Assembly (NCBI GenBank): GCA_036504445.1
Contig: DASXVE010000028.1
Location: 40,797 to 104,796 of the forward strand
DNA length: 64,000 nucleotides
DNA from: Candidatus Aquicultor sp.
Lineage (GTDB): Bacteria > Actinomycetota > Aquicultoria > Aquicultorales > Aquicultoraceae
Direction of reading: 5' to 3'
Position 1 is the first letter of the stretch. The number at the start of each line of letters is the position of its first letter. Position numbers and translations under genes: made by a program. Shown here in pieces: positions 26,673 to 36,438 of the stretch. The notes below the pieces were generated by a model that saw only the letters and a program-made list of their open reading frames with translations, ran no database searches and was not told where the DNA came from.

Positions 26673-27578
26673 ATGGTTTCTCAAGATAATAGTGCATTCA
26701 GACGTGATATTTTGCCAATAGCAGCGCTGATCTTTGTAACGGCCATCTGGGGAATGACCTTCGTCATGGTAAAGGACGCGGTTACCAGAATGCCGGTTAT
26801 GGATTTTCTGGCTATCCGGTTTGCATTGGCTACTGCCGTGATGATTCTGTTGCGACCGCGAGCACTCAAGCTCTTAGATTCGAAAAGCCGTTTCCACGGC
26901 ATACTCCTCGGCATCACTCTTGGCGCAGGGTATGCAGGGCAGACGTTTGGCCTGCAGCATACCTCTGCCGCCGTGTCGGGATTTATAACGGGAATGTTCG
27001 TTGTTTTCACGCCGCTTATCGCAGGGCTTATCTTGCGCCGCCCCATTGGCGGGATGGCATGGCTGGCCGTAGGCCTCGCCACAGTAGGCCTCGCGCTTCT
27101 TTCGCTTCGCGGATTCGCACTCGGCACGGGCGAGCTGCTTACCCTCACCTGTGCGCTCTTTTTTGCAATTCATATCATAGGTCTGGGTGAGTGGTCGGCA
27201 GGCGCCGATTCGTATGCGCTCGCCATCGTCCAGCTTGCGGTTGTTACCATTATTAGCGGCATCGCCGCACTTCCAGGCGGGATCACCCTGCCGCCGGACT
27301 CAACCGCATGGTGGGCGGTCATTATAACCGCTGTATTTGCGACTGCAATCGCATTCGTAATACAAACATGGGCGCAATCGGTGCTGTCCCCCACCCGAAC
27401 CGCCGTGGTCCTGACTATGGAGCCGGTCTTTGCGGGGATTTTCGCCGTACTCATCGGCGGTGAACATCTGGGTTTGAGGACGCTTGCCGGCGGCGCCCTA
27501 GTGTTAACCGCAATGTACCTTGTCGAATTAGGCCCACGCCAAGCGCGCGAGGGCGAGCTTGCCCACTTAGAAGTCTAA
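26673..27578 (+). CDS. EamA/DMT-superfamily transporter
   Basis: A 301-residue integral membrane protein with about ten hydrophobic segments arranged as two EamA repeats (first from ALIFVTAIWGMTFVMVKDAV, second from LLTLTCALFFAIHIIGLGE). The C-terminal EPVFAGIFAVLIGGEHL is the family hallmark. It probably exports a metabolite or amino acid; the substrate is not predictable. Start: ATG at 26673, or the GTG two codons earlier; AGGGTG overlaps both. No operon partner. Confidence 0.88.
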   Translation: MVSQDNSAFRRDILPIAALIFVTAIWGMTFVMVKDAVTRMPVMDFLAIRFALATAVMILLRPRALKLLDSKSRFHGILLGITLGAGYAGQTFGLQHTSAAVSGFITGMFVVFTPLIAGLILRRPIGGMAWLAVGLATVGLALLSLRGFALGTGELLTLTCALFFAIHIIGLGEWSAGADSYALAIVQLAVVTIISGIAALPGGITLPPDSTAWWAVIITAVFATAIAFVIQTWAQSVLSPTRTAVVLTMEPVFAGIFAVLIGGEHLGLRTLAGGALVLTAMYLVELGPRQAREGELAHLEV

Positions 27579-27676
27579 CCTATCAGCATCTTTGCTATGC
27601 TTGCAGCGTTTGTCTTCGATTATCGAAGCAGCCTGATGATTTAAGCGTGGGGACGTGTATATAGCAGGGGATACTG

Positions 27677-28669
27677 CTAAAGCGCGCGGATAATTACCAT
27701 AATAAGCGCTGCGATTAATGCTGATGCGGGAATCGTGAATATCCAAGCCCAGACAATACGAGATGCTAACGGCCACCTGACGGCTTTAAACCTTTTCGAT
27801 GAACCCACGCCTACGATTGAACCGGTTATTGTGTGAGTCGTCGAAACCGGCACGCCCAGCGACGACGCGAAGAAAAGTGTAATAGCGCCCGATGTTTCAG
27901 CTATAAAACCGCCTGCAGGCTTCAGTTTGGTAATCCGTGAACCCATTGTCTTTACAATCCTAAAACCGCCAAAGAGCGTTCCGATTGCCATTGCTGAGTA
28001 AGAAAGTAATATAACCCATACCGGTATACTAAATTCACCATGTAGGTAACCGCTTGAAAACAGTAATGCGGTGATTATGCCTATCGTTTTTTGAGCATCG
28101 TTACCGCCATGCCCTAAACTGTATGCCGCAGCTGAGAAGAGCTGTGCCTTCCTAAAGAACGAATTTGCCCTTTCCGTATTCACGTTTTTTAAGATAGTAA
28201 AGATGAGGTTAGAGAGGATGACTGCCAATAAAAAACCGATTAACGGTGAGAGGAATATGAATAAAACGGTTTTGTTTATGCCTGAAAACTCGAGGGCGCT
28301 CGGCCCTGCCTTAATGAGTGCGGCTCCGATCAGCCCACCGATAAGCGCATGCGATGAGCTTGACGGTATTCCCTTCCACCAGGTAAATATTCCCCAGACA
28401 ATAGCGCCGATGAGCGCACTGCCGATAATTGCATTGTCGATTACGGATGGCAATACTATTCCCTTGCCAACCGTTGTAGCGACATGAAGCCCGAAGAGAA
28501 ATAGCGCTACAAAATTAAAGAACGCAGCCCACACAACGGCAAGCCGTGGCGATAATACGCGCGTAGACACCACTGTCGCGATTGAGTTGGCGGCATCATG
28601 GAAGCCGTTAATAAAGTCGAATACCAAAGCAATAGCTATGATAAGAATGACTATCTCGAGATTAGGCAT
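27677..28669 (-). CDS. pit: PiT-family inorganic phosphate transporter
   Basis: A 330-residue low-affinity phosphate:cation symporter with many membrane helices. The two signature repeats are FINGFHDAANSIATVV (about 18-33) and GHGGNDAQKTIGIITALL (about 190-210), with PVSTTHTITGSIVGVG near 280. Its ATG overlaps the end of the upstream PhoU-like gene by 8 bp, so the two are coupled. This pair is a standard arrangement for phosphate uptake. Confidence 0.93.
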   Translation of the reverse strand: MPNLEIVILIIAIALVFDFINGFHDAANSIATVVSTRVLSPRLAVVWAAFFNFVALFLFGLHVATTVGKGIVLPSVIDNAIIGSALIGAIVWGIFTWWKGIPSSSSHALIGGLIGAALIKAGPSALEFSGINKTVLFIFLSPLIGFLLAVILSNLIFTILKNVNTERANSFFRKAQLFSAAAYSLGHGGNDAQKTIGIITALLFSSGYLHGEFSIPVWVILLSYSAMAIGTLFGGFRIVKTMGSRITKLKPAGGFIAETSGAITLFFASSLGVPVSTTHTITGSIVGVGSSKRFKAVRWPLASRIVWAWIFTIPASALIAALIMVIIRAL

Positions 28670-29279
28670 GTTTTAGGATGATTCCTTCGATAAGGATTGC
28701 GGCTTCACGACAATAATCAACGGTGTCCTCAAGGTCCTCATAAATGTCTTTCCATTTGATGACCTCAAGCACGTCCGTACCGTTAGCAAAGAGGGCTGCA
28801 ATGGCTTTTCTGTAAATCTTATCAGCGGTTCTTTCGCTGTTCTTGATCTGTTCTATCAGTGTATGATTGCAATGCATTTTCTTGAGGCACCCTGTTAAGC
28901 CGGTGAGGAACGATGTGGAATTAACGATCTCCTGTGCCAGCTCCAGGGACTTCGGTTGAATTTCTTTGACGTTATAAAGGGTTATCCGCTCTGCAATTGA
29001 ATCGATCGAGTCGAGAATATTATCAATCGTGCTTCTGAGCTCATGGATATCTTCCGAATCAAAAGGAGTTACGAATGTTCTCTCAAGCTTCTGGCTGATT
29101 TCTGCAACTATATTATCGCCTTTATGCTCAAGATCATTGATGGCCTTGCTGTTCTCACTCAATTTTTCCGGTGTTTTAAGCCCTTCAAGCAATAGAACAG
29201 CTGCATCAGCAAGGTTATTTGATGCTTTGTTAAACAGTTCGAAATAGATTTCGTTCTTTGGGATAAGGTTTAGTTTCAT
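28662..29279 (-). CDS. PhoU-like / DUF47 PiT accessory protein
   Basis: A 205-residue all-helical cytoplasmic protein of the DUF47 family, cognate partner of PiT transporters. Recognisable parts: FELFNKASNNLADAAVLLLE (13-32), NDLEHKGDNIVAEISQKL (about 50) and FDSEDIHELRSTIDNILDSI. It probably gates or regulates the transporter encoded next. Start ATG 29277-29279; no obvious Shine-Dalgarno sequence. A longer frame to 29336 lacks family similarity. Confidence 0.9.
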   Translation of the reverse strand: MKLNLIPKNEIYFELFNKASNNLADAAVLLLEGLKTPEKLSENSKAINDLEHKGDNIVAEISQKLERTFVTPFDSEDIHELRSTIDNILDSIDSIAERITLYNVKEIQPKSLELAQEIVNSTSFLTGLTGCLKKMHCNHTLIEQIKNSERTADKIYRKAIAALFANGTDVLEVIKWKDIYEDLEDTVDYCREAAILIEGIILKHA

Positions 29280-29590
29280 CGCAATTAAAATAACATATAC
29301 GGACTCGCGCAACAATATATAAATGCTAAATAGCAACTGGAGACTAGCCTGATGCTAGTCCTATGGCGTTTTTTAACCGCATTCACCAGAGCATATGGTA
29401 TCGGTGATACCACCAAGTAATTTTAAAGTACTTACCAAGTAGGCCCGACATCGTTGCTACACTACATAAGCTACGCTAATATCATCTATCCGCCTTAAAC
29501 AATTGTGCCCGCTTTTAAACCACCCATGCCGTAGTTTACGTTCTCGCTCTAAACTTCTCAGAACATTTAGAATGTAGAGGGATAAGAGAT
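29280..29590. other. Intergenic region with small hairpin
   Basis: 311 bp upstream of the DUF47-pit operon and downstream of the STAS gene. A 7-bp stem (GACTAGC, 5-nt loop, GCTAGTC) at 29342-29360 may be a weak terminator. AT-rich sequence at 29280-29330 probably holds the operon promoter. No gene seen. Confidence 0.4.
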
Positions 29591-29953
29591 TTAGGGGAGG
29601 TTGAAAAGCTCTTTTTGCGCCGTTTCTACGGAATCGTAGAATAAGAGACCGGTACCGTCGAATATACCGAGTTGGCGGAATTTCCTTAAAAGATAGTTGT
29701 TTTCACGGGCTACTAATACCATCGGCACACCGATTTTCTGTAGACCGATAAAGGAGAATATCAGGGTTGATACGGCCGAGCTATCTAAAAACTTTATCCC
29801 GGTTAAGTCGACTATTACGCTTGCCGGAGATTCGGACATTACCTGCGCAAATAATCTTTCTACCTTCTCTTTCTCGTAAAGATCCCAATCACCTGAAAGT
29901 GTAATAATATTGCAGTTCGACGCATTATCATTGCGTATCGCAACATCAAACAT
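29591..29953 (-). CDS. STAS-domain anti-sigma factor antagonist (RsbV/SpoIIAA-like)
   Basis: A 120-residue single STAS domain. The phosphorylation site is IKFLDSSAVSTL, with S58 the likely phosphoserine. Unphosphorylated protein binds an anti-sigma kinase and so frees a sigma factor. Start ATG at 29953 with GGTGG upstream, overlapping the end of the SpoIIE-phosphatase gene by 8 bp: enzyme and substrate are probably co-translated. No RsbW-type kinase is encoded in the window, so the third partner must lie elsewhere. Confidence 0.92.
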   Translation of the reverse strand: MFDVAIRNDNASNCNIITLSGDWDLYEKEKVERLFAQVMSESPASVIVDLTGIKFLDSSAVSTLIFSFIGLQKIGVPMVLVARENNYLLRKFRQLGIFDGTGLLFYDSVETAQKELFNLP

Positions 29954-32900
29954 TGTTACCACCATCGCAATCAAGACATAATGCTAGGATAGCTACATCG
30001 TCGGTAAGCCTACCGTCCGTAAAGTCCATAACACGGCTGAAAACTGCATGAGACAGGTCGCTTGCAGACTTTGACTTCAAATCTCTTAAAAATGAAACCA
30101 ATCTATCTTGGTTGAAAAACTCGCCGTCTTTCCGGCGCGCTTCAATTATTCCATCCGTGTGAAGTAATAAGTAGTCCCCTTTTTCCAGCTTCGCCCGACC
30201 TTCAACATACTCCATATTCGCGAAGGCGCCGATAATCGGAGAATGCTCCTCGAGAAGCTCGATTCCGGTGCCATTCCGTTTTACTATTGCGGGCGGATGC
30301 CCGGCGCTGCAGTAGGATAACTTTCCTTCATGCGAATCCAGTATCCCAAAGAATACGGTTACAAACAGTGACTGGCCGACTACGCTTTTTATTGTATTAT
30401 TAGTTTTTGCCATTACCGTAGCCGGAGAATATCCCTCAAAAGCATACGCTCGGAGGGTGTTCTTAACAAGCGAGGTCAGAGCGGAAGCCTTCAAACCCTT
30501 TCCGGAAATATCGCCGACGACTACGCCGACTCTACCTTCTTCAATTTCAAAAATATCGTAGAAATCGCCGCCGACTTTCGCTGCTTCTGTGGCGGACCGG
30601 TACAAGTAGCCGTACCCAATACCGTCAATGCTGGACGGCACGGTCAAAATCGCTTCTTGAAGCGTATCGGCAATATCGCGTTCGGCTTCATAAAGCCGGG
30701 CGTTCTCAAGCGCAAGCGAAACCGATGTGCCAAGCTTACCGGCAAAATCGATTTGCGCTTCGCTAAATATAACCGGTTGCCGCCGATTGAAGAAGATGAG
30801 GTTTCCAATAACCATATCCTTTACAATCAATGGAATAGCTAGAAATGAACGTATCTTGTTTTTCTTCATTATGTTTTTTTCGAAACGCGAATCGTTATGG
30901 GAATCGGAACTCACTATCGGTTTTTTAGCCTCAGAAACTTGCAACGATATATGTGCCTTATCACCGGTTAATTGCTGGCCCAATAGCCCTTCTTCCAGGT
31001 TATACGCATATCTTATCGGCCAGCTGTCGCCCTCGCTTATCTCAATAGCGCTCGCCTCAACGCCTATCGCCGCAGCTGCTTTTACGACGATATGTTGCAT
31101 GATATCATCAACGCTCAAAGTGGAGCTTATTGCTGTGTTGAGTTCACTCAGCTCGTTGTTCAGTCTTTCTATCGCTTTGCGCTCTGATATGTCATCAACA
31201 ACCATGATGAAATATTGAGGCATACCGTTGTCATCGCGAACAATCGAACCGGTGACATTAACCCAGACAAGGGAACCGTCTTTTCTCACGTAGCGTTCAT
31301 CTATCATATAGGAGTCCAACACGCCCTTGAGCAGTTCCTCAATATAGCCGATATCGGTATCCAAATCTTCGTAATAAGTAATCTCAAGAAATGTTTTGCG
31401 CGCAAGCTCGGCCTGCGAATAGCCAATGATATCTCCGTATCGCTGGTTACTCATAATAAATGAGCCGTCTAAAGCGATATGCGCGATACCCGACGCGGCG
31501 TTTTCGAATATTCCGCGGAACTGGCGCTCGCTATCGCTCAACGCCCGCTCCGCAGCTTTTCGCTCCGTTATATCGTTAAAGACCGTAGCAAATTGCCCAG
31601 GGCCGGGTGAAAAGACCGCTACACTGAAATGCTTTTCCATCGGTGCAAAGTATGTTTCAAAGCTCGCGGACTCGCCCGTCGCCACAACCTTGGAATATGT
31701 ATCGAGATACGGCGCCTCACCCGTACCATAAAACACCGATGCTCTTCGCCCGGCCGCGTCTGCTTTTCTTAATCCGGTCATTGACTCGAAGCTCGGGTTC
31801 GCATCTTCTATAACGTAATCTACTGGATTTCCTTGCGAATCGTAAAGAACGGTATGCAGGACAATACCCTCGGTCGCGTTATTAAACAGCGCTCTAAATT
31901 TCTCTTCGCTCTGCCTAAGCGCTTCTTCCGCTAATTTCTCGGCGGTAATATCGCGGAAGACCAGAATTGCACCTAGGACTCTCCCGTCTGACGCACGAAT
32001 CGGCGCACAGCTATCGGCAATGCTAAGCTCCGAACCGTCTCGCGCGATCAAGGCCGTGTGATTTGCAAGGCCGACGATCAAACCCGATTTCAGCGTTTCC
32101 TCGACCGGGTTCTTGGCCTGCTGGCGCGTTTCTTCATTGATGATGTTAAAAACATCGAGCAGGGGCATACCGGCCGCTTCTTTTTGCAACCAGCCGGTGA
32201 GATTTTCCGCCACTTGGTTGAAGAGAACGACGGTGCCGTTTATATCTGTTGCGATTACGCCGTCGCCGATACTGGCAAGGGTAACGGCTAAGCGTTCCCG
32301 CTCAGAAGATAAAGCCTCCTCTACCTTGAGTCGTTCGTCAAATAGCCGTGCGTTTTCAAGCGCGATCGATATTTGTGAAGCAAACGTTTCGAAGAGCTCC
32401 GTCTTGCGGCCTCCGCGCTTCCATGTCGCTACGTCCGGTGAATAGAGCCCCATAACGCCAAACGGCTTCTCACCAATGGCAAGCGGTAAAACAACTGCGG
32501 AATTGATACCGTATCGCGCGAATAGCTCTTTTTGAATTACCACGGGTTCGGCCTGTATGTTCTGTATAATCATAGGCTTCCCCGCTTGGTATACAGTTCC
32601 AATTATGCCGTGACCCGGTTGAATCGTAAGCTTTGAAAACTCCTGGTCGCCTAAGCCGGTCCACATTAAAGGCTCGAGCAACCCGTTGTCTTCGTTCATC
32701 GCGAATATCCAGATGGCCTCGGCACCGAAGAGCCGTTTAGCTGAACGCGTCACTGTTTCTTTGATGCGCGCTATTTCGAGCGAGCTCGCCAACAAACTAC
32801 CGGTTTCCGTTATCCCCGCAAGTCCCTCAACATAGCCTTTTAGGTTTTTGCGCGCATCATCGAGCGACCGTCCGACATCCTCGATTTCGTCACCGGTTTC

Positions 32901-33881
32901 TATCCTGATAGGCTCATCGAAATTGCCCTCGCCGACAGCCCGTGCGCTATGCACAAGCCGCCTAAGCGATCTCGTAATTCGCTGAACAATAAGTATCCCG
33001 ATTGCCAGCGCCGCCAGAAGCGTAGCGAGCGTTGCCGCCGCTTCACTGGCAATATTTTGTCGGATCGGGGCGATCATCTCATCGACAGGTATACCTGAAC
33101 CGGCTGTCCAGCCGTACTCGCGTATAGATACCTCGGAAATCCAGCGGGTTTCCCCATTAACCGGGAACTTAAAGTTTATGCTTGTCGCGTTTTTGCCCGC
33201 GAGAGCGCTCTTTACGAACGGATAGCCGCCCCAATACGATCTCTGCGTCGCGAGGTTTGGATACTGATTCTGGAATACAAGGTAACCTTCGGAATCAACG
33301 ATATTTACTCCGCCCGATCCGAAATCAATCGATAATGTGGAATCCAGCTTGCCTACATCGACAAACGAGCCGGCAATACCGCGAACCGAACCGTCTGAGC
33401 CCTTGATTACTTGCGATATATAAAACCCGTTGTTACCGTTTACTACTTCGGTCGGGCTAATTCCATTTTCTTTATAATTGGCGATAACACTCTTAAATGC
33501 TTCGTTCTGCGAGAGATTCTTTCCTGCGAGACGCTGATCGGTCGATACGGTTACGTTGCCTTTGGTGTCGGTAATTACAACGAAATCAACCGGGTAATCG
33601 TTAACCAGTTTCCTGTAGGCTGCTTCAATCTTCGGAGCTGTATACGAGTTCTCTACCGAGCTCTGCCCGATATATTTCATAGCCTTTCCCAGCTCATGCA
33701 TCGAAAGCATAAAGCTTGTCTCACAAAGCTTCGCGACTTCGGTGCGTTCTGCGAGGACTCGATCTACTCTGGCCTGGTACCTCGAATAATAGTCATACGC
33801 AAGAATCCCGAAAATCGGAATCGCAATAATTAAATATACGAGTATAAGTTTTCGGCTGATATTTAATGCACGTCTCACCAT
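29946..33881 (-). CDS. Membrane Cache-HAMP-GAF-PAS sensor with SpoIIE-type phosphatase
   Basis: A 1311-residue transmembrane RsbU-like phosphatase. Layout: TM helix about 10-30; extracellular double-Cache domain about 35-280 (VDFVVITDTKGNVTVSTDQR; GGVNIVDSEGYLVF); TM about 285-303; HAMP about 303-355 (RLVHSARAVGEGNFDEPI); GAF about 360-520; three PAS units about 525-910; GAF about 915-1070; PP2C about 1080-1305 (AKVGGDFYDIFEIE, GDISGKGLKASALTSL, YCSAGHPPAIVK, HTDGIIEARR, TDDVAILAL). It should pass an external signal to the STAS protein encoded by the overlapping next gene. Confidence 0.94.
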   Translation of the reverse strand: MVRRALNISRKLILVYLIIAIPIFGILAYDYYSRYQARVDRVLAERTEVAKLCETSFMLSMHELGKAMKYIGQSSVENSYTAPKIEAAYRKLVNDYPVDFVVITDTKGNVTVSTDQRLAGKNLSQNEAFKSVIANYKENGISPTEVVNGNNGFYISQVIKGSDGSVRGIAGSFVDVGKLDSTLSIDFGSGGVNIVDSEGYLVFQNQYPNLATQRSYWGGYPFVKSALAGKNATSINFKFPVNGETRWISEVSIREYGWTAGSGIPVDEMIAPIRQNIASEAAATLATLLAALAIGILIVQRITRSLRRLVHSARAVGEGNFDEPIRIETGDEIEDVGRSLDDARKNLKGYVEGLAGITETGSLLASSLEIARIKETVTRSAKRLFGAEAIWIFAMNEDNGLLEPLMWTGLGDQEFSKLTIQPGHGIIGTVYQAGKPMIIQNIQAEPVVIQKELFARYGINSAVVLPLAIGEKPFGVMGLYSPDVATWKRGGRKTELFETFASQISIALENARLFDERLKVEEALSSERERLAVTLASIGDGVIATDINGTVVLFNQVAENLTGWLQKEAAGMPLLDVFNIINEETRQQAKNPVEETLKSGLIVGLANHTALIARDGSELSIADSCAPIRASDGRVLGAILVFRDITAEKLAEEALRQSEEKFRALFNNATEGIVLHTVLYDSQGNPVDYVIEDANPSFESMTGLRKADAAGRRASVFYGTGEAPYLDTYSKVVATGESASFETYFAPMEKHFSVAVFSPGPGQFATVFNDITERKAAERALSDSERQFRGIFENAASGIAHIALDGSFIMSNQRYGDIIGYSQAELARKTFLEITYYEDLDTDIGYIEELLKGVLDSYMIDERYVRKDGSLVWVNVTGSIVRDDNGMPQYFIMVVDDISERKAIERLNNELSELNTAISSTLSVDDIMQHIVVKAAAAIGVEASAIEISEGDSWPIRYAYNLEEGLLGQQLTGDKAHISLQVSEAKKPIVSSDSHNDSRFEKNIMKKNKIRSFLAIPLIVKDMVIGNLIFFNRRQPVIFSEAQIDFAGKLGTSVSLALENARLYEAERDIADTLQEAILTVPSSIDGIGYGYLYRSATEAAKVGGDFYDIFEIEEGRVGVVVGDISGKGLKASALTSLVKNTLRAYAFEGYSPATVMAKTNNTIKSVVGQSLFVTVFFGILDSHEGKLSYCSAGHPPAIVKRNGTGIELLEEHSPIIGAFANMEYVEGRAKLEKGDYLLLHTDGIIEARRKDGEFFNQDRLVSFLRDLKSKSASDLSHAVFSRVMDFTDGRLTDDVAILALCLDCDGGNNV

Positions 33882-34166
33882 GCCGTCCTCACATAATGTA
33901 GTTCGCCTTTTCCATAGAACTGATGAAACAGCTATACTAAGAGCTAGAATAATTGTTGCAAGAAAACAACTTCATCAAAACTGAGAAGTCGCTTGCCCGT
34001 AAAGCGCAGTCCGCTACGATTATAATAATATTACCAAATCATGGCAATTATGTCCGCATCTTTTTTTGTGTACGCTGCTGCCAGGCTGGCTTTTTAACAA
34101 TAAGAAGGAAGACGATAGAGCGCGGGCTTAAATATTGCTTGGTATGATGTAGCATTGGCTTTCGGT

Positions 34167-35309
34167 TTACGCTGCTGGCCTTTCAATTCCACCTTGCAGG
34201 TGAAGTATTCGCACGATAGCTCGGTCGATATCGGTCACTGTTATGATGCCGACGAGCCGGTTGTCTTTCATTACCAGCATCTGCCCCCCGGCTTTTGTTG
34301 CTATGGCTGGTATAAGGTCGAAGACTTCAGTGTCCGGGCTGGTCACGATATCGAGTGACATCGGGCGCATTACATTACTCACCTGCGTTACTTTCCACAT
34401 ATCTCGAGGTAGATTTGCTATATCTCGTGTTGTCACAATACCTTCAACGGCACCGTGCTCGGCAACCGGATACGCTACCCAATTATGTTTAGAAAAGTAC
34501 TGCCCTGCCAGTTCTTCGATGCTGATGTGCGGATCCACGGTTATCGGGTTCGGCGTCATGATCGAACCAACGGTAACGCCTTTGAGCGCTTCGTGGTAGA
34601 CCACTTCCTGGTATTCGACCTGTGCTGCGCGAAGCAAATACCAACCCAGCAGGATAAACCATATCAAACTGAAATTGCCGGTGAAGAACGGCCCCACCAG
34701 GCCGACGAAGATCATGGTATATGCGATCCCCCGGCCTATCCCGGCGGCTATAGCTGTAGATTGCCGCAGGTTATTGGTGAAGTACCAAAGCGTCGCCCGT
34801 AAAACCCTACCGCCGTCCAGCGGAAATCCCGGCAGCAGATTGAAAATACCGAGAATTATGTTTATATACCCAAGCCAAAAAGCCGTTCCTGCAACAATTG
34901 TACTGACACCGCGGGTTGCGTAATACAAACCCACGAAAACAGCGCCCAGCACAATGCTGCTCAGTGGCCCCGCAAGTGCCATTTTGAACTCCACCCCCGG
35001 CGTCTGCGGGGCGCTTTCTATTTGCGAAACACCGCCGAAGAGCAGGAGCGTTATCGACCGGACGGCAATACCGTTTCGCTGTGCGACCAGCGAATGCATG
35101 AGCTCGTGGAAAAGAACTGATAAGAAGAATATGACCGATGCAATCGCACCGATAATGATATATGAACCCAAGCTTAATCCTGGTATTAGCTGTGGGAAGA
35201 TCGAGAACGACAGCAAAAACGTTATAAGCGCAAAAATAAGGAACCATGTGTAATCTATTCGTAGCTCTATTCCAAATACCTTCCCTATCCGTATTGAGCT
35301 GCCACTCAT
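34167..35309 (-). CDS. Site-2 protease family (M50) metalloprotease with CBS domains
   Basis: A 380-residue membrane protease. The zinc site is HELMH (H68, E69, H72) inside the second helix, and the second motif LDGGRVLRATLW provides the third ligand Asp. Two CBS domains fill the C-terminal 130 residues (VGSIMTPNPITVDPHISIE; VSNVMRPMSLDIVTSPDTEV), likely binding adenine nucleotides to regulate cleavage. Family members cut membrane-bound regulators. Start ATG 35307-35309 with GGTGGGAAG upstream; a GTG four codons earlier is possible. No obvious substrate gene adjacent. Confidence 0.92.
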   Translation of the reverse strand: MSGSSIRIGKVFGIELRIDYTWFLIFALITFLLSFSIFPQLIPGLSLGSYIIIGAIASVIFFLSVLFHELMHSLVAQRNGIAVRSITLLLFGGVSQIESAPQTPGVEFKMALAGPLSSIVLGAVFVGLYYATRGVSTIVAGTAFWLGYINIILGIFNLLPGFPLDGGRVLRATLWYFTNNLRQSTAIAAGIGRGIAYTMIFVGLVGPFFTGNFSLIWFILLGWYLLRAAQVEYQEVVYHEALKGVTVGSIMTPNPITVDPHISIEELAGQYFSKHNWVAYPVAEHGAVEGIVTTRDIANLPRDMWKVTQVSNVMRPMSLDIVTSPDTEVFDLIPAIATKAGGQMLVMKDNRLVGIITVTDIDRAIVRILHLQGGIERPAA

Positions 35310-35622
35310 AATACTTCCCACCTATGCCTTATATTGATTCGCGTATGCTTATTTGTTTCCACGAAATACTAAACGCAAACCTTCTATCCTACGCCCGCTA
35401 AATTACATAACGCTTTACTGCTATTAAGCTTTTCGTTTGCTTTGCCGTGTTACATTTTTGGTTATCCATCTTCATATTTACCCGAATTGACGTATTTTTG
35501 TTAAGCGATCGCTTTGTCTACCTTTAAATATACATTTATTCTCTCGTCCATAATCTGCAGTCCTATACCGTATTAACCTTTATTTAATCATCTTAGCGCG
35601 CTGTTTGCGCTACAATACACCT
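35310..35622. other. AT-rich intergenic region
   Basis: 313 bp between divergent genes, AT-rich, no hairpin or small gene noticed. TACAAT at 35611-35616 lies only 6 bp before the ATG at 35623, suggesting a leaderless transcript for the glycosylase gene. Confidence 0.4.
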
Positions 35623-36345
35623 ATGCCAAACGATGTTATTTCAGCGGTTCGCGATGAGCTTACAGCTCACGTCGATGAGGCAACTAAAAACAGCTACAAC
35701 CGCTTCTTCAAGGAAGAAGTATCCTTTTATGGGGTTAAGTCGGCAACCGTCGGCAAAATTGCAAAACGCTTTTTTGCGGATATCAAAGATAGAAGCGAAG
35801 ATGAAATATTCGCCCTCTGCGAGGAGCTCCTGCAATCCGACTACACCGAAGAAGCGTTTATTGCTTTCGATTGGACGGATAGGCTTCACCGCAATTATCG
35901 ACCGTCAGACTTCGAGACGTTCGAACGATGGATACTCATGTATGTGAACAATTGGGCGAAATGCGATACATTTTGCAATCACACCGTGGGCTCGTTCGTC
36001 GAGCAATATCCCAAGTACGTTCAAAACCTTAAAACGTGGACGCAATCCGATAACCGTTGGCTGCGGCGCGCCTCCGCCGTCACTCTAATCCTGCCGGCCA
36101 GAAACGGTATGTTCTTGGATGATGTTTTCGAAATAGCGGACTTGCTGCTTCAAGACAACGATGACCTGGTTCAAAAGGGTTACGGCTGGATGCTTAAAGA
36201 AGCAAGTAAAGCGCACCGGCAGCAAGTATTCGAATACATAATTGATAAGAAAGCGATCATGCCCCGAACAGCTCTTCGTTACGCCATCGAAAAGATGCCG
36301 GACGACCTGCGCCGCACAGCCATGCAGCGGGATACCAAGAAATAA
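35623..36345 (+). CDS. AlkD-like DNA alkylation repair protein
   Basis: A 240-residue HEAT-like-repeat DNA glycosylase of the AlkD family, which removes alkylated bases such as 3-methyladenine and 7-methylguanine. Diagnostic parts: FFKEEVSFYGVKSATVGKIA near the N-terminus, NNWAKCDTFCNHTVG (catalytic W and D region) and LVQKGYGWMLKEASKAH, with the conserved Trp. Helical throughout. Start ATG 35623; a TTG six codons earlier is less likely. Stands alone. Confidence 0.92.
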   Translation: MPNDVISAVRDELTAHVDEATKNSYNRFFKEEVSFYGVKSATVGKIAKRFFADIKDRSEDEIFALCEELLQSDYTEEAFIAFDWTDRLHRNYRPSDFETFERWILMYVNNWAKCDTFCNHTVGSFVEQYPKYVQNLKTWTQSDNRWLRRASAVTLILPARNGMFLDDVFEIADLLLQDNDDLVQKGYGWMLKEASKAHRQQVFEYIIDKKAIMPRTALRYAIEKMPDDLRRTAMQRDTKK

Positions 36346-36438
36346 CCACTACGTTGAATGCCGTTTACGCCGCTTTAAGTTGTTCTGCCGGTGTTTCTAA
36401 AAACCCCGCGATTATATTGATATCCGGTACATCTGCGC

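Noticed and set aside
29337..29590. Riboswitch upstream of the phosphate operon
   Set aside because: Only a 7-bp stem is visible; no conserved riboswitch core was recognised.
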